Positions 16,866 to 26,632 of a stretch of 64,000 nt of DNA are shown one piece after another (within the stretch, counting starts at the first letter, position 1; every line of letters begins with the position of its first letter). The stretch is taken from assembly GCA_934307695.1 (NCBI GenBank), contig CAKRCS010000005.1, positions 131,675 through 195,674 on the forward strand, written 5' to 3'. Both the position numbers and the translations under genes were made by a program. The stretch comes from an uncultured Agathobacter sp. Its GTDB lineage: Bacteria; Bacillota; Clostridia; Lachnospirales; Lachnospiraceae. The notes beneath the pieces were generated by a model. That model did no database searches, had not been told where the DNA came from, and saw only the letters and a program-made list of their open reading frames with translations.

Positions 16866-17966
16866 ATGGATTGTCGTATAGGTGTAATCTCCGGCGATGG
16901 TATTGGACCGGAAATCGTGGCAGAAGCCAAAAAGGTGCTTGACCAGATCGGTGCAAAGTATGGTCATCATTTTTTGTATACGGATATTTTAATGGGAGGC
17001 TGTTCCATCGATGCAACGGGAGTTCCGCTTACCGATGAGGCAATCGAGGCGGCAAAGGCAAGCGATGCAGTCCTGATGGGCTCGATCGGCGGCAACACTT
17101 CGACCTCACCGTGGTACAAGTTGGCACCGAATCTCCGCCCGGAGGCAGGACTTTTAAAGCTTCGCAAATCCTTGAATCTGTTTGCGAATCTCCGCCCGGC
17201 ATATCTTTATGAAGAGTTAAAGGCTGCGTGCCCACTTCGGGATGACATTATCGGGGACGGCTTCGATATGATGATCATGCGTGAGCTGACCGGAGGACTT
17301 TATTTCGGCGCAAGGGAGACGAAGGAAGTGGACGGCGTTGTGACTGCGACCGATACACTTACCTACAATGAGAACGAGATCCGCAGAATCGCAAAGCGCG
17401 GCTTTGACATTGCGATGAAGCGTAGAAAAAAGGTTACTTCCGTTGACAAGGCGAACGTTCTGGATTCTTCAAGACTTTGGAGAAGGATTGTGGAGGAAGT
17501 CGCAAAGGACTATCCGGAGGTTACCTACGAGCACATGTTGGTTGATAACTGTGCAATGCAGCTTGTCAAAGATCCGAAGCAGTTTGACGTTATTTTGACA
17601 GAAAATATGTTTGGTGATATTCTATCAGATGAAGCGAGCATGGTAACAGGCTCTATCGGAATGCTTTCCTCAGCCAGCTTAAATGATACCAAGTTTGGTC
17701 TTTATGAGCCGAGCGGCGGATCTGCACCGGACATTGCGGGAAAAGGAATTGCCAATCCGATCGCAACGATCCTTTCCGCAGCGATGATGCTGCGTTATTC
17801 CTTTGATCTGGACAAGGAGGCGGATGCGATCGAGTCAGCCGTCAAGCAGGTGCTCGCAGAAGGCTACCGCACCATTGATATCATGCCGCAGGCGGGAATG
17901 CCGTCAGATGGCATCACAAAGGTAGGAACCGCGCAGATGGGCGACCTTATCGCAGAGAGAGTATAG
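16866..17966 (+). CDS. leuB: 3-isopropylmalate dehydrogenase
   Basis: LeuB oxidises and decarboxylates 3-isopropylmalate in leucine synthesis. The 366-residue length fits. Features are [13 protein letters not shown] at the N-terminus, the LeuB-type [31 protein letters not shown], the Lys-Ala-Asn block [16 protein letters not shown], and the metal/NAD block [15 protein letters not shown] with [18 protein letters not shown]. The start at 16866 has GAGAGG at proper spacing; a start at 16848 adds six residues before it. It begins a leuB-ilvD-ilvB group; leuA and leuCD are not in the window. Confidence 0.95.
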   Translation: MDCRIGVISGDGIGPEIVAEAKKVLDQIGAKYGHHFLYTDILMGGCSIDATGVPLTDEAIEAAKASDAVLMGSIGGNTSTSPWYKLAPNLRPEAGLLKLRKSLNLFANLRPAYLYEELKAACPLRDDIIGDGFDMMIMRELTGGLYFGARETKEVDGVVTATDTLTYNENEIRRIAKRGFDIAMKRRKKVTSVDKANVLDSSRLWRRIVEEVAKDYPEVTYEHMLVDNCAMQLVKDPKQFDVILTENMFGDILSDEASMVTGSIGMLSSASLNDTKFGLYEPSGGSAPDIAGKGIANPIATILSAAMMLRYSFDLDKEADAIESAVKQVLAEGYRTIDIMPQAGMPSDGITKVGTAQMGDLIAERV

Positions 17967-17994
17967 TCTTTGGACAAAAGAGAGGACATAGATA

Positions 17995-19671
17995 ATGAAG
18001 AGTGATAATGCAAGAGCAGGAATGCAGCAGGCACCTGCAAGAAGTTTGTTTAATGCGTTGGGCTTTACCGCAGAAGAGATGAAAAAGCCGATGGTCGGAA
18101 TCGTAAGCTCCTACAATGAGATCGTTCCGGGACACATGAATATTGACAAGATCGTTGACGCAGTCAAGCTCGGCGTTGCAGAAGCAGGCGGCGTTCCGGT
18201 CGTATTTCCGGCGATTGCAGTCTGTGACGGAATCGCAATGGGACATGTCGGAATGAAGTACAGCCTTGTGACAAGAGATCTGATCGCAGATTCCACCGAG
18301 TGTATGGCAATCGCGCATCAGTTTGATGCACTTGTCATGGTTCCAAACTGTGACAAGAACGTACCGGGACTTTTGATGGCGGCAGCGAGATTAAATCTTC
18401 CTACCGTATTTGTATCCGGTGGTCCGATGCTTGCAGGCCATGTAAAGGGACAGAAGAGAAGCCTTTCCTCCATGTTTGAGGCGGTTGGTTCCTACGCAGC
18501 CGGCACAATGACCGAGGAGGACGTTGAGGAGTTTGAGAACAAGGTCTGCCCGACCTGTGGCTCCTGCTCCGGTATGTATACCGCCAACTCCATGAACTGC
18601 CTGACAGAGGCGCTCGGCATGGGGCTTCGCGGCAACGGAACGATCCCGGCAGTATATTCTGAGCGTATCAAGCTTGCAAAGCATGCCGGAATGGCTGTTA
18701 TGGAGCTGTACCGCAAGAATATCTGCGCAAGAGACATTATGACAAAGGAATCCATCTTGAATGCGCTTACCGTTGATATGGCACTTGGATGTTCGACCAA
18801 CTCCATGCTTCATCTTCCGGCGATCGCACATGAGATCGGATTTGATTTCGATATCAGCTTTGCGAACCCGATCAGCGAGAAGACACCGAACCTGTGCCAC
18901 CTTGCTCCGGCAGGTCCGACCTACATGGAGGACTTAAACGAGGCAGGCGGTGTGTATGCGGTCATGAAAGAGCTTGCTGACATCGGACTTTTGAACACCG
19001 ATTGTATGACCGTAACAGGAAAGACGATCGGAGAGAACATTGCAAACGCAGTCAACCGCAATCCGGAAGTTATCCGTACTGTGGACAATCCATACAGTAA
19101 GACCGGCGGACTTGCCGTACTTAAGGGCAATCTTGCTCCGGACGGATCTGTTGTCAAGCGCTCCGCAGTTGTTGAGGAGATGCTGGTACATGAGGGACCG
19201 GCAAGGGTATTTGACTGTGAGGAGGATGCGATCGCTGCAATCAAGGGCGGCAGGATCGTTCCGGGTGATGTTGTTGTTATCCGCTACGAGGGACCAAAGG
19301 GTGGACCTGGTATGCGTGAAATGTTAAATCCGACCTCCGCGATCGCAGGAATGGGACTCGGAAGCTCCGTTGCGCTTATCACGGACGGACGTTTCTCAGG
19401 TGCTTCCAGAGGTGCTTCCATCGGTCATGTGTCACCGGAGGCAGCGGTTGGCGGTCCGATCGCACTTGTGGAAGAGGGCGATATCATCAAGATCAATATT
19501 CCAAAGATGACCTTGGAGCTGGATGTGCCGGACGAGGTTCTTGCTGCAAGAAAGGCAAAGTGGCAGCCGCGTGAGCCGAAGGTCACTACCGGATATTTAA
19601 AGAGATATGCAGCTTTGGTCACCTCCGGAAACAGAGGAGCTATTTTAGAGATTCCAGAGGAGAATAAATAG
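17995..19671 (+). CDS. ilvD: Dihydroxy-acid dehydratase
   Basis: IlvD dehydrates 2,3-dihydroxy acids to the 2-keto acids leading to valine and isoleucine, using an iron-sulfur cluster. The 558 residues include the conserved N-terminal [16 protein letters not shown], the cluster Cys in [10 protein letters not shown] and [19 protein letters not shown], and the C-terminal [23 protein letters not shown]. The AGAGAGG site precedes the ATG, 28 bp after leuB. The three genes in order supply branched-chain amino acid enzymes as one likely transcript. Confidence 0.97.
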   Translation: MKSDNARAGMQQAPARSLFNALGFTAEEMKKPMVGIVSSYNEIVPGHMNIDKIVDAVKLGVAEAGGVPVVFPAIAVCDGIAMGHVGMKYSLVTRDLIADSTECMAIAHQFDALVMVPNCDKNVPGLLMAAARLNLPTVFVSGGPMLAGHVKGQKRSLSSMFEAVGSYAAGTMTEEDVEEFENKVCPTCGSCSGMYTANSMNCLTEALGMGLRGNGTIPAVYSERIKLAKHAGMAVMELYRKNICARDIMTKESILNALTVDMALGCSTNSMLHLPAIAHEIGFDFDISFANPISEKTPNLCHLAPAGPTYMEDLNEAGGVYAVMKELADIGLLNTDCMTVTGKTIGENIANAVNRNPEVIRTVDNPYSKTGGLAVLKGNLAPDGSVVKRSAVVEEMLVHEGPARVFDCEEDAIAAIKGGRIVPGDVVVIRYEGPKGGPGMREMLNPTSAIAGMGLGSSVALITDGRFSGASRGASIGHVSPEAAVGGPIALVEEGDIIKINIPKMTLELDVPDEVLAARKAKWQPREPKVTTGYLKRYAALVTSGNRGAILEIPEENK

Positions 19672-19716
19672 GACAAAGCGCACTGAAATACACAGAAATA
19701 GAGGATTAGATTGAAC

Positions 19717-21405
19717 ATGCAATTAACAGGATCACAGGTTATAATCGAATGCTTAAAAGAGCAGGGCGTAGATACCGTTTTCGGGTATCCGGGCGGTGCA
19801 ATCTTAAATGTTTACGATGAACTTTACAAACACAAGGACGAGATCAAGCATGTACTTACCTCCCATGAGCAGGGAGCAAGCCATGCGGCGGACGGCTATG
19901 CGAGAAGCACCGGCAAAGTCGGGGTGTGTCTTGCAACCAGCGGACCGGGAGCAACCAATCTGGTAACCGGTATCGCGACCGCGTATATGGATTCCGTTCC
20001 GATTGTTGCCATCACTTGCAACGTCGGAGTGCCGCTGCTTGGCAAGGACAGCTTTCAGGAGATTGATATCACCGGAGTGACCATGCCGATCACCAAGCAC
20101 AATTATATTGTAAAGGACGTAAACCAGCTTGCCGACATTATCCGCAATGCGTTCAACATCGCGCGGAAAGGCCGTCCGGGTCCGGTTCTTATCGACATTC
20201 CGAAGGATGTTACGGCAGCAGTTACCGAATATACTTACAAGGCACCGGAATATCCGAAGCGTTCTACGGAATATATTACAGAGGAGAGAATCGAGCACGC
20301 ACTCAAGATGATCGAGGCGGCGAAAAAGCCATTCGTATTTGTCGGTGGTGGTGCGGTGATTTCCGGAGCAAGCGAAGAACTGAAAAAGTTCGTCTATGCG
20401 ATCGATGCGCCGGTATGTGATTCTTTGATGGGAAAGGGCGCATTTGACGGAACAGATGAGCACTATACCGGTATGCTGGGTATGCACGGCACGAAGGCAT
20501 CCAACCTCGGTGTCAGCGAGTGTGATCTTCTCGTTGCAATCGGTGTGCGTTTTTCTGACCGCGTGCTTGGCAATGCGAGCAAGTTTGCGCACCGGGCAAA
20601 AATCCTTCAGATCGATATCGATCCGGCGGAGATCAACAAGAACATCCCGACGGCTGCACATATCATCGGGGATGTCAATGAGGTATTGAAAGCGTTGAAT
20701 GCAAAGCTTCCGCAGGCGGAGCATGAAGCATGGCGCAGACATATTGAAGAGTACAAGGAGAAGTTCCCACTTACATACAACAAAGAGGGGCTTAGCGGTC
20801 CTTTTGTCATTGAGAAGATCTACGAAATGACGAAGGGTGATGCGATCATGGTTACGGAAGTCGGACAGCATCAGATGTGGGCTGCACAGTTCTACAAGTA
20901 CAAGAATCCACGGACACTTCTTACATCCGGCGGTCTTGGAACGATGGGCTATGGACTTGGCGCGGCAATCGGTGCGCAGACGGCGATGCCGGATAAGCAG
21001 GTAGTCAATATTGCCGGAGACGGATGCTTCCGCATGAACATGAATGAGATCGCGACTGCAGCTCGCGAGAAGCTTCCGCTGATCGAGGTCATCATCAACA
21101 ATCACGTCCTTGGAATGGTACGCCAGTGGCAGACCTTATTCTACGACCATCACTACTCGGCAACCGTGCTGGATGATGGCGTAGATTATGTAAAGCTTGC
21201 CGAGGCGATGGGCGCTGAGAGTGCAAGAGCACAGTCGCAGGAAGAATTTGAAGAGGCGTTTGCAAGAGCATTAAAGAGCAAAAAGCCGTTTGTAATTGAC
21301 TGTATCATTGATTCGGATGACAAGGTATGGCCGATGGTTGCACCGGGAGCACCGATCAACGAATCGTTTGACGAGGAGGATTACGTCAATACAACTTCTA
21401 AATAA
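19717..21405 (+). CDS. ilvB: Acetolactate synthase, large subunit
   Basis: This thiamine-diphosphate enzyme makes acetolactate or acetohydroxybutyrate. The 562-residue product has the catalytic Glu region (VLTSHEQGASHAADGYAR), LATSGPGATNLVTGIATAYMDS, an FAD-binding middle domain, and the thiamine-Mg motif GDGCFRMNMNEIATAAREKLP followed by EVIINN. A TTG at 19711 also lies well spaced from GAGG and may be the true start; ATG 19717 is used here. No regulatory subunit ilvN follows directly; serC comes next after 38 bp. Confidence 0.95.
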   Translation: MQLTGSQVIIECLKEQGVDTVFGYPGGAILNVYDELYKHKDEIKHVLTSHEQGASHAADGYARSTGKVGVCLATSGPGATNLVTGIATAYMDSVPIVAITCNVGVPLLGKDSFQEIDITGVTMPITKHNYIVKDVNQLADIIRNAFNIARKGRPGPVLIDIPKDVTAAVTEYTYKAPEYPKRSTEYITEERIEHALKMIEAAKKPFVFVGGGAVISGASEELKKFVYAIDAPVCDSLMGKGAFDGTDEHYTGMLGMHGTKASNLGVSECDLLVAIGVRFSDRVLGNASKFAHRAKILQIDIDPAEINKNIPTAAHIIGDVNEVLKALNAKLPQAEHEAWRRHIEEYKEKFPLTYNKEGLSGPFVIEKIYEMTKGDAIMVTEVGQHQMWAAQFYKYKNPRTLLTSGGLGTMGYGLGAAIGAQTAMPDKQVVNIAGDGCFRMNMNEIATAAREKLPLIEVIINNHVLGMVRQWQTLFYDHHYSATVLDDGVDYVKLAEAMGAESARAQSQEEFEEAFARALKSKKPFVIDCIIDSDDKVWPMVAPGAPINESFDEEDYVNTTSK

Positions 21406-21443
21406 TTAGCTGACAAAATAAAACCCAAGGAGGAAGAAATAAA

Positions 21444-22526
21444 ATGAGCAGAGTTTACAACTTTTCCGCAGGACCGGCGGTATTGCCGGAGGAAGTATTG
21501 CAGGAAGCAGCCGATGAAATGATGGATTACAGAGGATCGGGCATGTCGGTTATGGAGATGAGCCACAGATCGAAGGTGTATGACAACATCATCAAGGAAG
21601 CAGAAGCAGATCTTAGAGAGCTGATGAACATTCCGGACAATTACAAGGTATTGTTCCTGCAGGGCGGAGCATCCCAGTTCTTTGCCGAAGTGCCGATGAA
21701 CCTGATGAAGAATAAAAAGGCAGGCTACATCATCACCGGTCAGTGGGCAAAGAAGGCTTATCAGGAAGCAAAGATCTACGGAGAGGCTGTGGAACTTGCA
21801 TCATCGGCAGATGAGACATTTTCTTATATCCCGGATTGCTCAGACCTTCCGATCACCGACGATATGGATTATGTGTATATCTGTGAGAATAACACGATCT
21901 ACGGAACCAAGTTTAAGACGCTCCCGAACACAAAGGGAAAGACACTTGTTGCCGATGTTTCTTCCTGCTTCTTATCTGAGCCGGTTGATGTGACAAAGTA
22001 TGGCGTCATTTACGGCGGTGTCCAGAAGAATGTCGGACCGGCAGGCGTTGTTATCGCGATCATCCGCGAGGATCTGATCACAGATGATGTTCTTCCGGGA
22101 ACTCCTACCATGTTAAAATGGAAGACACAGGCAGACAATGATTCCCTTTACAATACCCCTCCGTGCTACGGAATCTATATCTGCGGCAAGGTATTTAAGT
22201 GGATCAAGAAGATGGGCGGTCTTTCTGTTATGCAGCAGAAGAACGAGGAGAAGGCGAAGATCCTGTATGATTATCTGGATGAGAGCAAGCTTTTCCACGG
22301 AACCGTCCGCAAGGAGGATCGTTCTCTTATGAACGTTCCGTTTGTTACCGGAAATGAAGAACTGGATGCGAAGTTTGTCAAGGAAGCTACCGCAGCAGGC
22401 TTCGTAAACCTCAAGGGACATCGTACCGTTGGCGGTATGAGAGCTTCCATCTACAATGCTATGCCGAAAGAAGGCGTTGAGAAGCTGGTTGCTTTCATGA
22501 AGAAGTTTGAAGAGGAAAACGCATAA
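21444..22526 (+). CDS. serC: Phosphoserine aminotransferase
   Basis: SerC transaminates 3-phosphohydroxypyruvate to phosphoserine with PLP. The 360 residues start with RVYNFSAGPAVLPEEVL, typical of the family, and carry GMSVMEMSHRS, FLQGGASQFF, the PLP-Lys region YGVIYGGVQKNVGPAG (Lys in QKN) and the C-terminal GHRTVGGMRASIYNAMP. The strong AAGGAGGAAG site supports the start. It leads a serC-serA-DUF1015 set, a recurrent grouping for serine synthesis in Clostridia. Confidence 0.97.
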   Translation: MSRVYNFSAGPAVLPEEVLQEAADEMMDYRGSGMSVMEMSHRSKVYDNIIKEAEADLRELMNIPDNYKVLFLQGGASQFFAEVPMNLMKNKKAGYIITGQWAKKAYQEAKIYGEAVELASSADETFSYIPDCSDLPITDDMDYVYICENNTIYGTKFKTLPNTKGKTLVADVSSCFLSEPVDVTKYGVIYGGVQKNVGPAGVVIAIIREDLITDDVLPGTPTMLKWKTQADNDSLYNTPPCYGIYICGKVFKWIKKMGGLSVMQQKNEEKAKILYDYLDESKLFHGTVRKEDRSLMNVPFVTGNEELDAKFVKEATAAGFVNLKGHRTVGGMRASIYNAMPKEGVEKLVAFMKKFEEENA

Positions 22527-22568
22527 ATAAGACAATGTTGTCTGGAGTTGAAAGGTGGGAACCTAGTT

Positions 22569-23732
22569 ATGTTTAATTATACTTGTTTAAATCCGATCGC
22601 AGGAGTGGGACTTGATCTCTTTTCCGACGATTACAAAAAGGTAGAAACTATTGCAGATGCGGATGCCGCACTCGTAAGAAGTGCAGCAATGCATGACATG
22701 GAGCTTGGCGATAAGGTGCTGGCAGTTGCCCGTGCAGGAGCAGGTGTCAACAACATCCCGCTCGACAAGTGCGCAGAGAAAGGTATCGTTGTATTCAATA
22801 CTCCGGGTGCCAATGCAAACGGCGTAAAGGAGCTGGTATTTGCAGGAATGCTGTATGCTTCCCGTGATATCGTCGGTGGTATCGACTGGTGCTTAGACAA
22901 TCAGAACGATGAGAATATCGCAAAGACTGCCGAGAAGCAGAAGAAGAACTTCGCAGGAACCGAAATCTCCGGCAAGAAGCTCGGAGTTATCGGACTTGGC
23001 GCGATCGGTGTGCTCGTAGCAAACGCAGCAATCCACATGGGAATGGAAGTGTACGGATATGATCCATATATCTCTGTCAATGCGGCATGGAATTTGAACC
23101 GCCAGATCAAGCATGTAACCGATGTCAACGATATTTACCGTGAGTGCGATTTTATCACGATCCACGTTCCGCTTCTGGACTCTACCAAGAAGATGATAAA
23201 TGCAGATGCGATCGCTCTGATGAAGCCGACCGCGATCGTGCTCAACTTCGCAAGAGATCTGCTGGTTGACGAGGAGGCGATGGTCGATGCACTTGCTGCC
23301 GGAAAGATCCGCAAGTATGTATCCGACTTCCCGAACACAACAACCGTTGGAGCAAAGGGCTGTATCGTAACCCCGCACCTTGGAGCTTCCACAGAAGAGT
23401 CCGAGGATAATTGCGCGATCATGGCTGTCCGCGAGATCCGAGACTACCTGGAGAACGGCAATATTGTTCATTCTGTCAACTTCCCGGACAACAACATGGG
23501 TGCATGCACACATGCAGGCCGTGTCGGCATTCTCCACAAGAATGTAACCGGTATGATCGGACAGTACACCACGATCCTTGGTGCGGAGGGCATCAACGTT
23601 GCCGACCTTTCCGACAAGGGCAAGGGTGATTTCGCGTATGCGATCATCGATGTCGATTCCCCGGTAACGGAGGATGTTGTCGCAAAGCTTTTTGAGATCG
23701 ACGGAGTGCTCCGCGTGAGAGTGATCAAATAA
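22569..23732 (+). CDS. serA: D-3-phosphoglycerate dehydrogenase
   Basis: SerA oxidises 3-phosphoglycerate, the first step of serine synthesis. Of 387 residues, the substrate domain includes ARAGAGVNNIPLDKC and FNTPGANANGVKELV; the NAD domain has LGVIGLGAIGVLVANAA; the catalytic Arg, Glu and His fall in NFARDLLVD, the following YVSDFPN region, and TPHLGASTEESEDN. A short C-terminal ACT-like domain (GQYTTILGAEGINVADLSDKG) could bind serine as inhibitor. The in-frame TTG at 22548 is less likely than ATG 22569, which GGTGGG precedes. Confidence 0.96.
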   Translation: MFNYTCLNPIAGVGLDLFSDDYKKVETIADADAALVRSAAMHDMELGDKVLAVARAGAGVNNIPLDKCAEKGIVVFNTPGANANGVKELVFAGMLYASRDIVGGIDWCLDNQNDENIAKTAEKQKKNFAGTEISGKKLGVIGLGAIGVLVANAAIHMGMEVYGYDPYISVNAAWNLNRQIKHVTDVNDIYRECDFITIHVPLLDSTKKMINADAIALMKPTAIVLNFARDLLVDEEAMVDALAAGKIRKYVSDFPNTTTVGAKGCIVTPHLGASTEESEDNCAIMAVREIRDYLENGNIVHSVNFPDNNMGACTHAGRVGILHKNVTGMIGQYTTILGAEGINVADLSDKGKGDFAYAIIDVDSPVTEDVVAKLFEIDGVLRVRVIK

Positions 23733-23795
23733 TTTTTGAACGAATGAGAAGCGTCATATCGTAGGGTATGGCGCTTTTTCTGAAAGGAGAAGATT

Positions 23796-25067
23796 ATGGT
23801 AACAGTTAAACCGTTTCAGTGTGTACGACCGGCAGTGGGGATGGCGGAGAAAATCGCCGCTTTGCCGTATGATGTGTACAACCGTGAGGAAGCAAAAGAA
23901 GTTGTAAAGAGGAATCCACAGTCATTCCTGGCAATCGACCGCGCGGAGACGCAGTTTGGGGATGAGGTTGACACCTACGATCCGTGTGTATATGAGAAAG
24001 CGGCATCCATGCTGCAGGAATGGATTCAAAAGGGCGCCTTTATCAAGGACGAGCAGGAGTGCTACTATATTTATTCTTTGACGATGAATGGCAGGACGCA
24101 AAGCGGAATCGTCGGATGCGCATCGATTGATGATTATGAGAATGGGATTATAAAAAAGCATGAGAATACAAGAGCGGACAAGGAGCTTGACCGCATTCAT
24201 CATGTGGATACCTGCAGCGCGCAGACCGGCCCGATTTTTCTTGCATATCGGAATAACGAGCAGATGCGCAAGGTGACCGGGGAGGTATTGCAGGAGCAGA
24301 AGGAGCAGCCGCTCTACGATTTCTGCGCGGAGGATGGCATCCGGCATACGGTATACCGCATTGCAGATCCAAAGCAGATCGAACAGATCAGGAGTGGATT
24401 TGCGGCGATGGAAGCCGTGTATATTGCGGATGGGCATCACAGGGCAGCTTCCGCTGTAAAGGTGGGACAGAAGCGGCGCGCCGAGCATGCGGGCTATGAC
24501 GGAACGGAAGAATTTAATTATTTTCTGTCGGTTCTGTTCCCGGATGACGAGCTTATGATCATGGATTATAACCGCGTTGTAAAGGACTTGAACGGGATGA
24601 CGGAAGAGGAGTTCTTACATAAAATGCAGGAGCTGTTTGACGTTTCGGAAGTAAAGGGGACAATGGGAAAATTAGATCCGGCTGCCAATTACATAAGCCC
24701 GGTTCAAAAAGGACAGTTTTCCATGTATCTTGACAAAAAATGGTATCGCTGTCAGATGCGCCCGCAGGATATTCCGGACGATCCGGTTGAGGGACTGGAT
24801 GTTTCTGTGCTGCAGAACCGCCTGCTAGATCCGGTGCTTGGAATCAAAGATCCAAAGACGGACAAGCGGATTGATTTTGTCGGAGGAATCCGCGGCTTGG
24901 CAGAATTGGAGCGCAGATGCAATACGGATTGCAAAGTCGCATTTGCCATGTATCCGACAGCAATCGCAGAACTATTTGCCGTGGCGGATGCCGGACGACT
25001 GATGCCACCGAAGTCTACCTGGTTTGAGCCGAAGCTTCGCAGCGGATTATTTATACATGAAATATAA
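23796..25067 (+). CDS. DUF1015 family protein
   Basis: The 423-residue protein begins MVTVKPFQCVRPAVGMAEKIAALPYDVYN, the start pattern of DUF1015, and includes the conserved VYIADGHHRAASA near residue 210. DUF1015 genes commonly follow serC and serA in Clostridia, as here, so a role linked to serine metabolism is likely; the molecular function is not established to my knowledge. The AAAGGAG site fits the ATG. A small stem (GCGTCATATC / GGGTATGGCGC) sits between serA and this gene. Confidence 0.85.
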   Translation: MVTVKPFQCVRPAVGMAEKIAALPYDVYNREEAKEVVKRNPQSFLAIDRAETQFGDEVDTYDPCVYEKAASMLQEWIQKGAFIKDEQECYYIYSLTMNGRTQSGIVGCASIDDYENGIIKKHENTRADKELDRIHHVDTCSAQTGPIFLAYRNNEQMRKVTGEVLQEQKEQPLYDFCAEDGIRHTVYRIADPKQIEQIRSGFAAMEAVYIADGHHRAASAVKVGQKRRAEHAGYDGTEEFNYFLSVLFPDDELMIMDYNRVVKDLNGMTEEEFLHKMQELFDVSEVKGTMGKLDPAANYISPVQKGQFSMYLDKKWYRCQMRPQDIPDDPVEGLDVSVLQNRLLDPVLGIKDPKTDKRIDFVGGIRGLAELERRCNTDCKVAFAMYPTAIAELFAVADAGRLMPPKSTWFEPKLRSGLFIHEI

Positions 25068-25082
25068 GGGATGGATAGAAAG

Positions 25083-25985
25083 ATGAGATTTGGACTTTTG
25101 ACAGAGGCTGGTACAGAGATTTTTTCAATGACAGAGGCGGAGGAAGTGCTAAACGATGTGACGAAAAATCCCGGCATCCTAAAGACATATTTTCAGGATA
25201 AGCTGCCGGAGGTGATCAGCTTCCTCATCAAGGTGGCAATCGCACTTTTGATCTTCTGGATTGGAACAAGGATCATAAAGGCTGTTGTCAAGCTGATCCG
25301 CAGATCAATGGAGCGGCACGGAACAGAGGTCGGCGTTACCTCTTTCCTATGCACACTGATCCATTATGCGCTGGACTTTGTTCTGGTTATGTTTATTTTG
25401 AGCGGATTTGGTTTATCAGGAACGATCGTTGCTGTGCTTGGATCGGCAGGACTTACGGTTGGTCTTGCGCTGCAGGGCAGCCTGTCCAATTTTGCAGGAG
25501 GCGTGCTGATCATTCTCTTAAAGCCGTTTGTGGTCGGGGACTACATCATAGATTCCGCGAGCGGTAAGGAGGGAACGGTTGCGGAGGTGTCCGTATTCTA
25601 TACGAGATTGCTTACCATCGACAACAAGATGATCAATATCCCGAATGGCACGCTGTCCAATGCAACCATCACCAATGTGTCAAGGATGGAAAACAGGAGG
25701 GTGGATCTGGTGATCGGTGTGGCATACGAGTCCGACCTTTCCAAGGTCAAGGCAGTCCTTGAAAACATCGCCCGCACGGACGAAGCCGTCATGCAGGATG
25801 AGCCGATCGATGTGTTTGTGGATGAGCTTGCCGATTCGAGCATCCATATGGGCTTGCGCGTCTGGGTAAAAAATGCCGACTACTGGACGACCAGGTGGCG
25901 TTTGCAGGAGCGCATCAAGAACGCGTTTGATGAGCATAATATCTCGATCCCGTTCCCACAGGTGGAAATCAATATGAAGCAGTGA
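25083..25985 (+). CDS. Small-conductance mechanosensitive channel (MscS family)
   Basis: MscS channels open when membranes stretch and release solutes under osmotic downshock. About 300 residues show three membrane segments (about residues 40-65, 92-113 and the pore helix), the Gly/Ala-rich pore TM3 (VLGSAGLTVGLALQGSLSNFAGG), then the MscS beta domain (KPFVVGDYIID, GTVAEVSVFYTRLLTIDN, IPNGTLSN) and a C-terminal domain ending FPQVEINMKQ. ATG 25083 is preferred over 25071 for ribosome spacing. A terminator at 25994-26023 closes the serC-led cluster. Confidence 0.93.
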   Translation: MRFGLLTEAGTEIFSMTEAEEVLNDVTKNPGILKTYFQDKLPEVISFLIKVAIALLIFWIGTRIIKAVVKLIRRSMERHGTEVGVTSFLCTLIHYALDFVLVMFILSGFGLSGTIVAVLGSAGLTVGLALQGSLSNFAGGVLIILLKPFVVGDYIIDSASGKEGTVAEVSVFYTRLLTIDNKMINIPNGTLSNATITNVSRMENRRVDLVIGVAYESDLSKVKAVLENIARTDEAVMQDEPIDVFVDELADSSIHMGLRVWVKNADYWTTRWRLQERIKNAFDEHNISIPFPQVEINMKQ

Positions 25986-25993
25986 GGGAAATG

Positions 25994-26025
25994 CCCGCGC
26001 TTCCTTAACAGGAGGCGCGGGTTTG
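25994..26025 (+). terminator. Rho-independent terminator
   Basis: CCCGCGC (25994-26000) pairs with GCGCGGG (26015-26021), extended by TTCC/GGAG-type pairing, and is followed by TTTGCTG. Confidence 0.65.
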
Positions 26026-26190
26026 CTGATCGAGGGAATAGCGGCAGAACTTTCCGGGATAGCAGTTATTCCTATGCAAATTGGAGCAGTATCGTTCCTG
26101 TTGTTCCTATTGATCCGGGGTGTGGGAGTATTGTGGAGAAAAATTACACCAAAAACCCTATAAAATAGCGCTTTTTCACTGCTTGAACTG

Positions 26191-26217
26191 TTGACAAATG
26201 GTTCTTCTTGTGATAGT
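26191..26217 (+). promoter_or_regulatory. Predicted promoter for the cold-shock gene
   Basis: A perfect TTGACA (26191-26196) and an extended-type TGTGATAGT (-10 at 26212-26217) have a 15-bp spacer. The transcript would have a leader of over 50 bases, as is usual for csp genes whose leader controls translation in the cold. Confidence 0.5.
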
Positions 26218-26275
26218 TTCAATTTATCGACAATAGTGTCGTGGATCTATAAGTATTCAGGAGGTTTTTAGAGTT

Positions 26276-26479
26276 ATGCAGCAGGGAACAGTAAAGTGGT
26301 TTAACGCAAAGAAGGGTTACGGATTTATCTCAGATGAAGCTGGAAACGATGTGTTTGTACATTTTTCTGCTTTGAACATGGATGGATTCAAGGAGCTTAA
26401 GGACGGCGAGAAGGTTGAGTTTGAAGTCGTTGACGGCGAGAAGGGACCACAGGCAGCAAACGTATCACGTTTGGCTTAG
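26276..26479 (+). CDS. Cold-shock domain protein (CspA family)
   Basis: The 67-residue OB-fold RNA chaperone matches the CspA family throughout. RNP1 is KGYGFIS and RNP2 is VFVHFSAL, with [10 protein letters not shown] at the N-terminus. These proteins melt RNA structures and help growth in cold or stationary phase. The ribosome site AGGAGG is strong, and the gene is monocistronic with its own promoter and terminator. Confidence 0.97.
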   Translation: MQQGTVKWFNAKKGYGFISDEAGNDVFVHFSALNMDGFKELKDGEKVEFEVVDGEKGPQAANVSRLA

Positions 26480-26514
26480 TCCAAAGCCGCATAGAGCGGT
26501 ACAATAATGACAGC

Positions 26515-26558
26515 AAAAGAGACAATCGGTTATGCATTGACCGCTTGTCTCTTTTTTA
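26515..26558 (+). terminator. Rho-independent terminator after csp
   Basis: AAAGAGACAA pairs with TTGTCTCTTT, with an inner CGGT/ACCG pairing, followed by a run of T. Confidence 0.85.
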
Positions 26559-26632
26559 CTTTTCAAATACCACATTTTGGGCTATACTATTACCATATTG
26601 TGTCAAAATGACAAAGAGTAGGAGAAACAAGC

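Noticed and set aside
19804..21105. 433-codon frame on the minus strand across ilvB
   Set aside because: It is antisense to a clear acetolactate synthase and its protein has no recognisable domain; long shadows are common opposite biased genes.
25680..26222. 180-codon minus frame across the mscS end and intergenic region
   Set aside because: Most of it is antisense to mscS, no ribosome site was seen, and it crosses the terminator.
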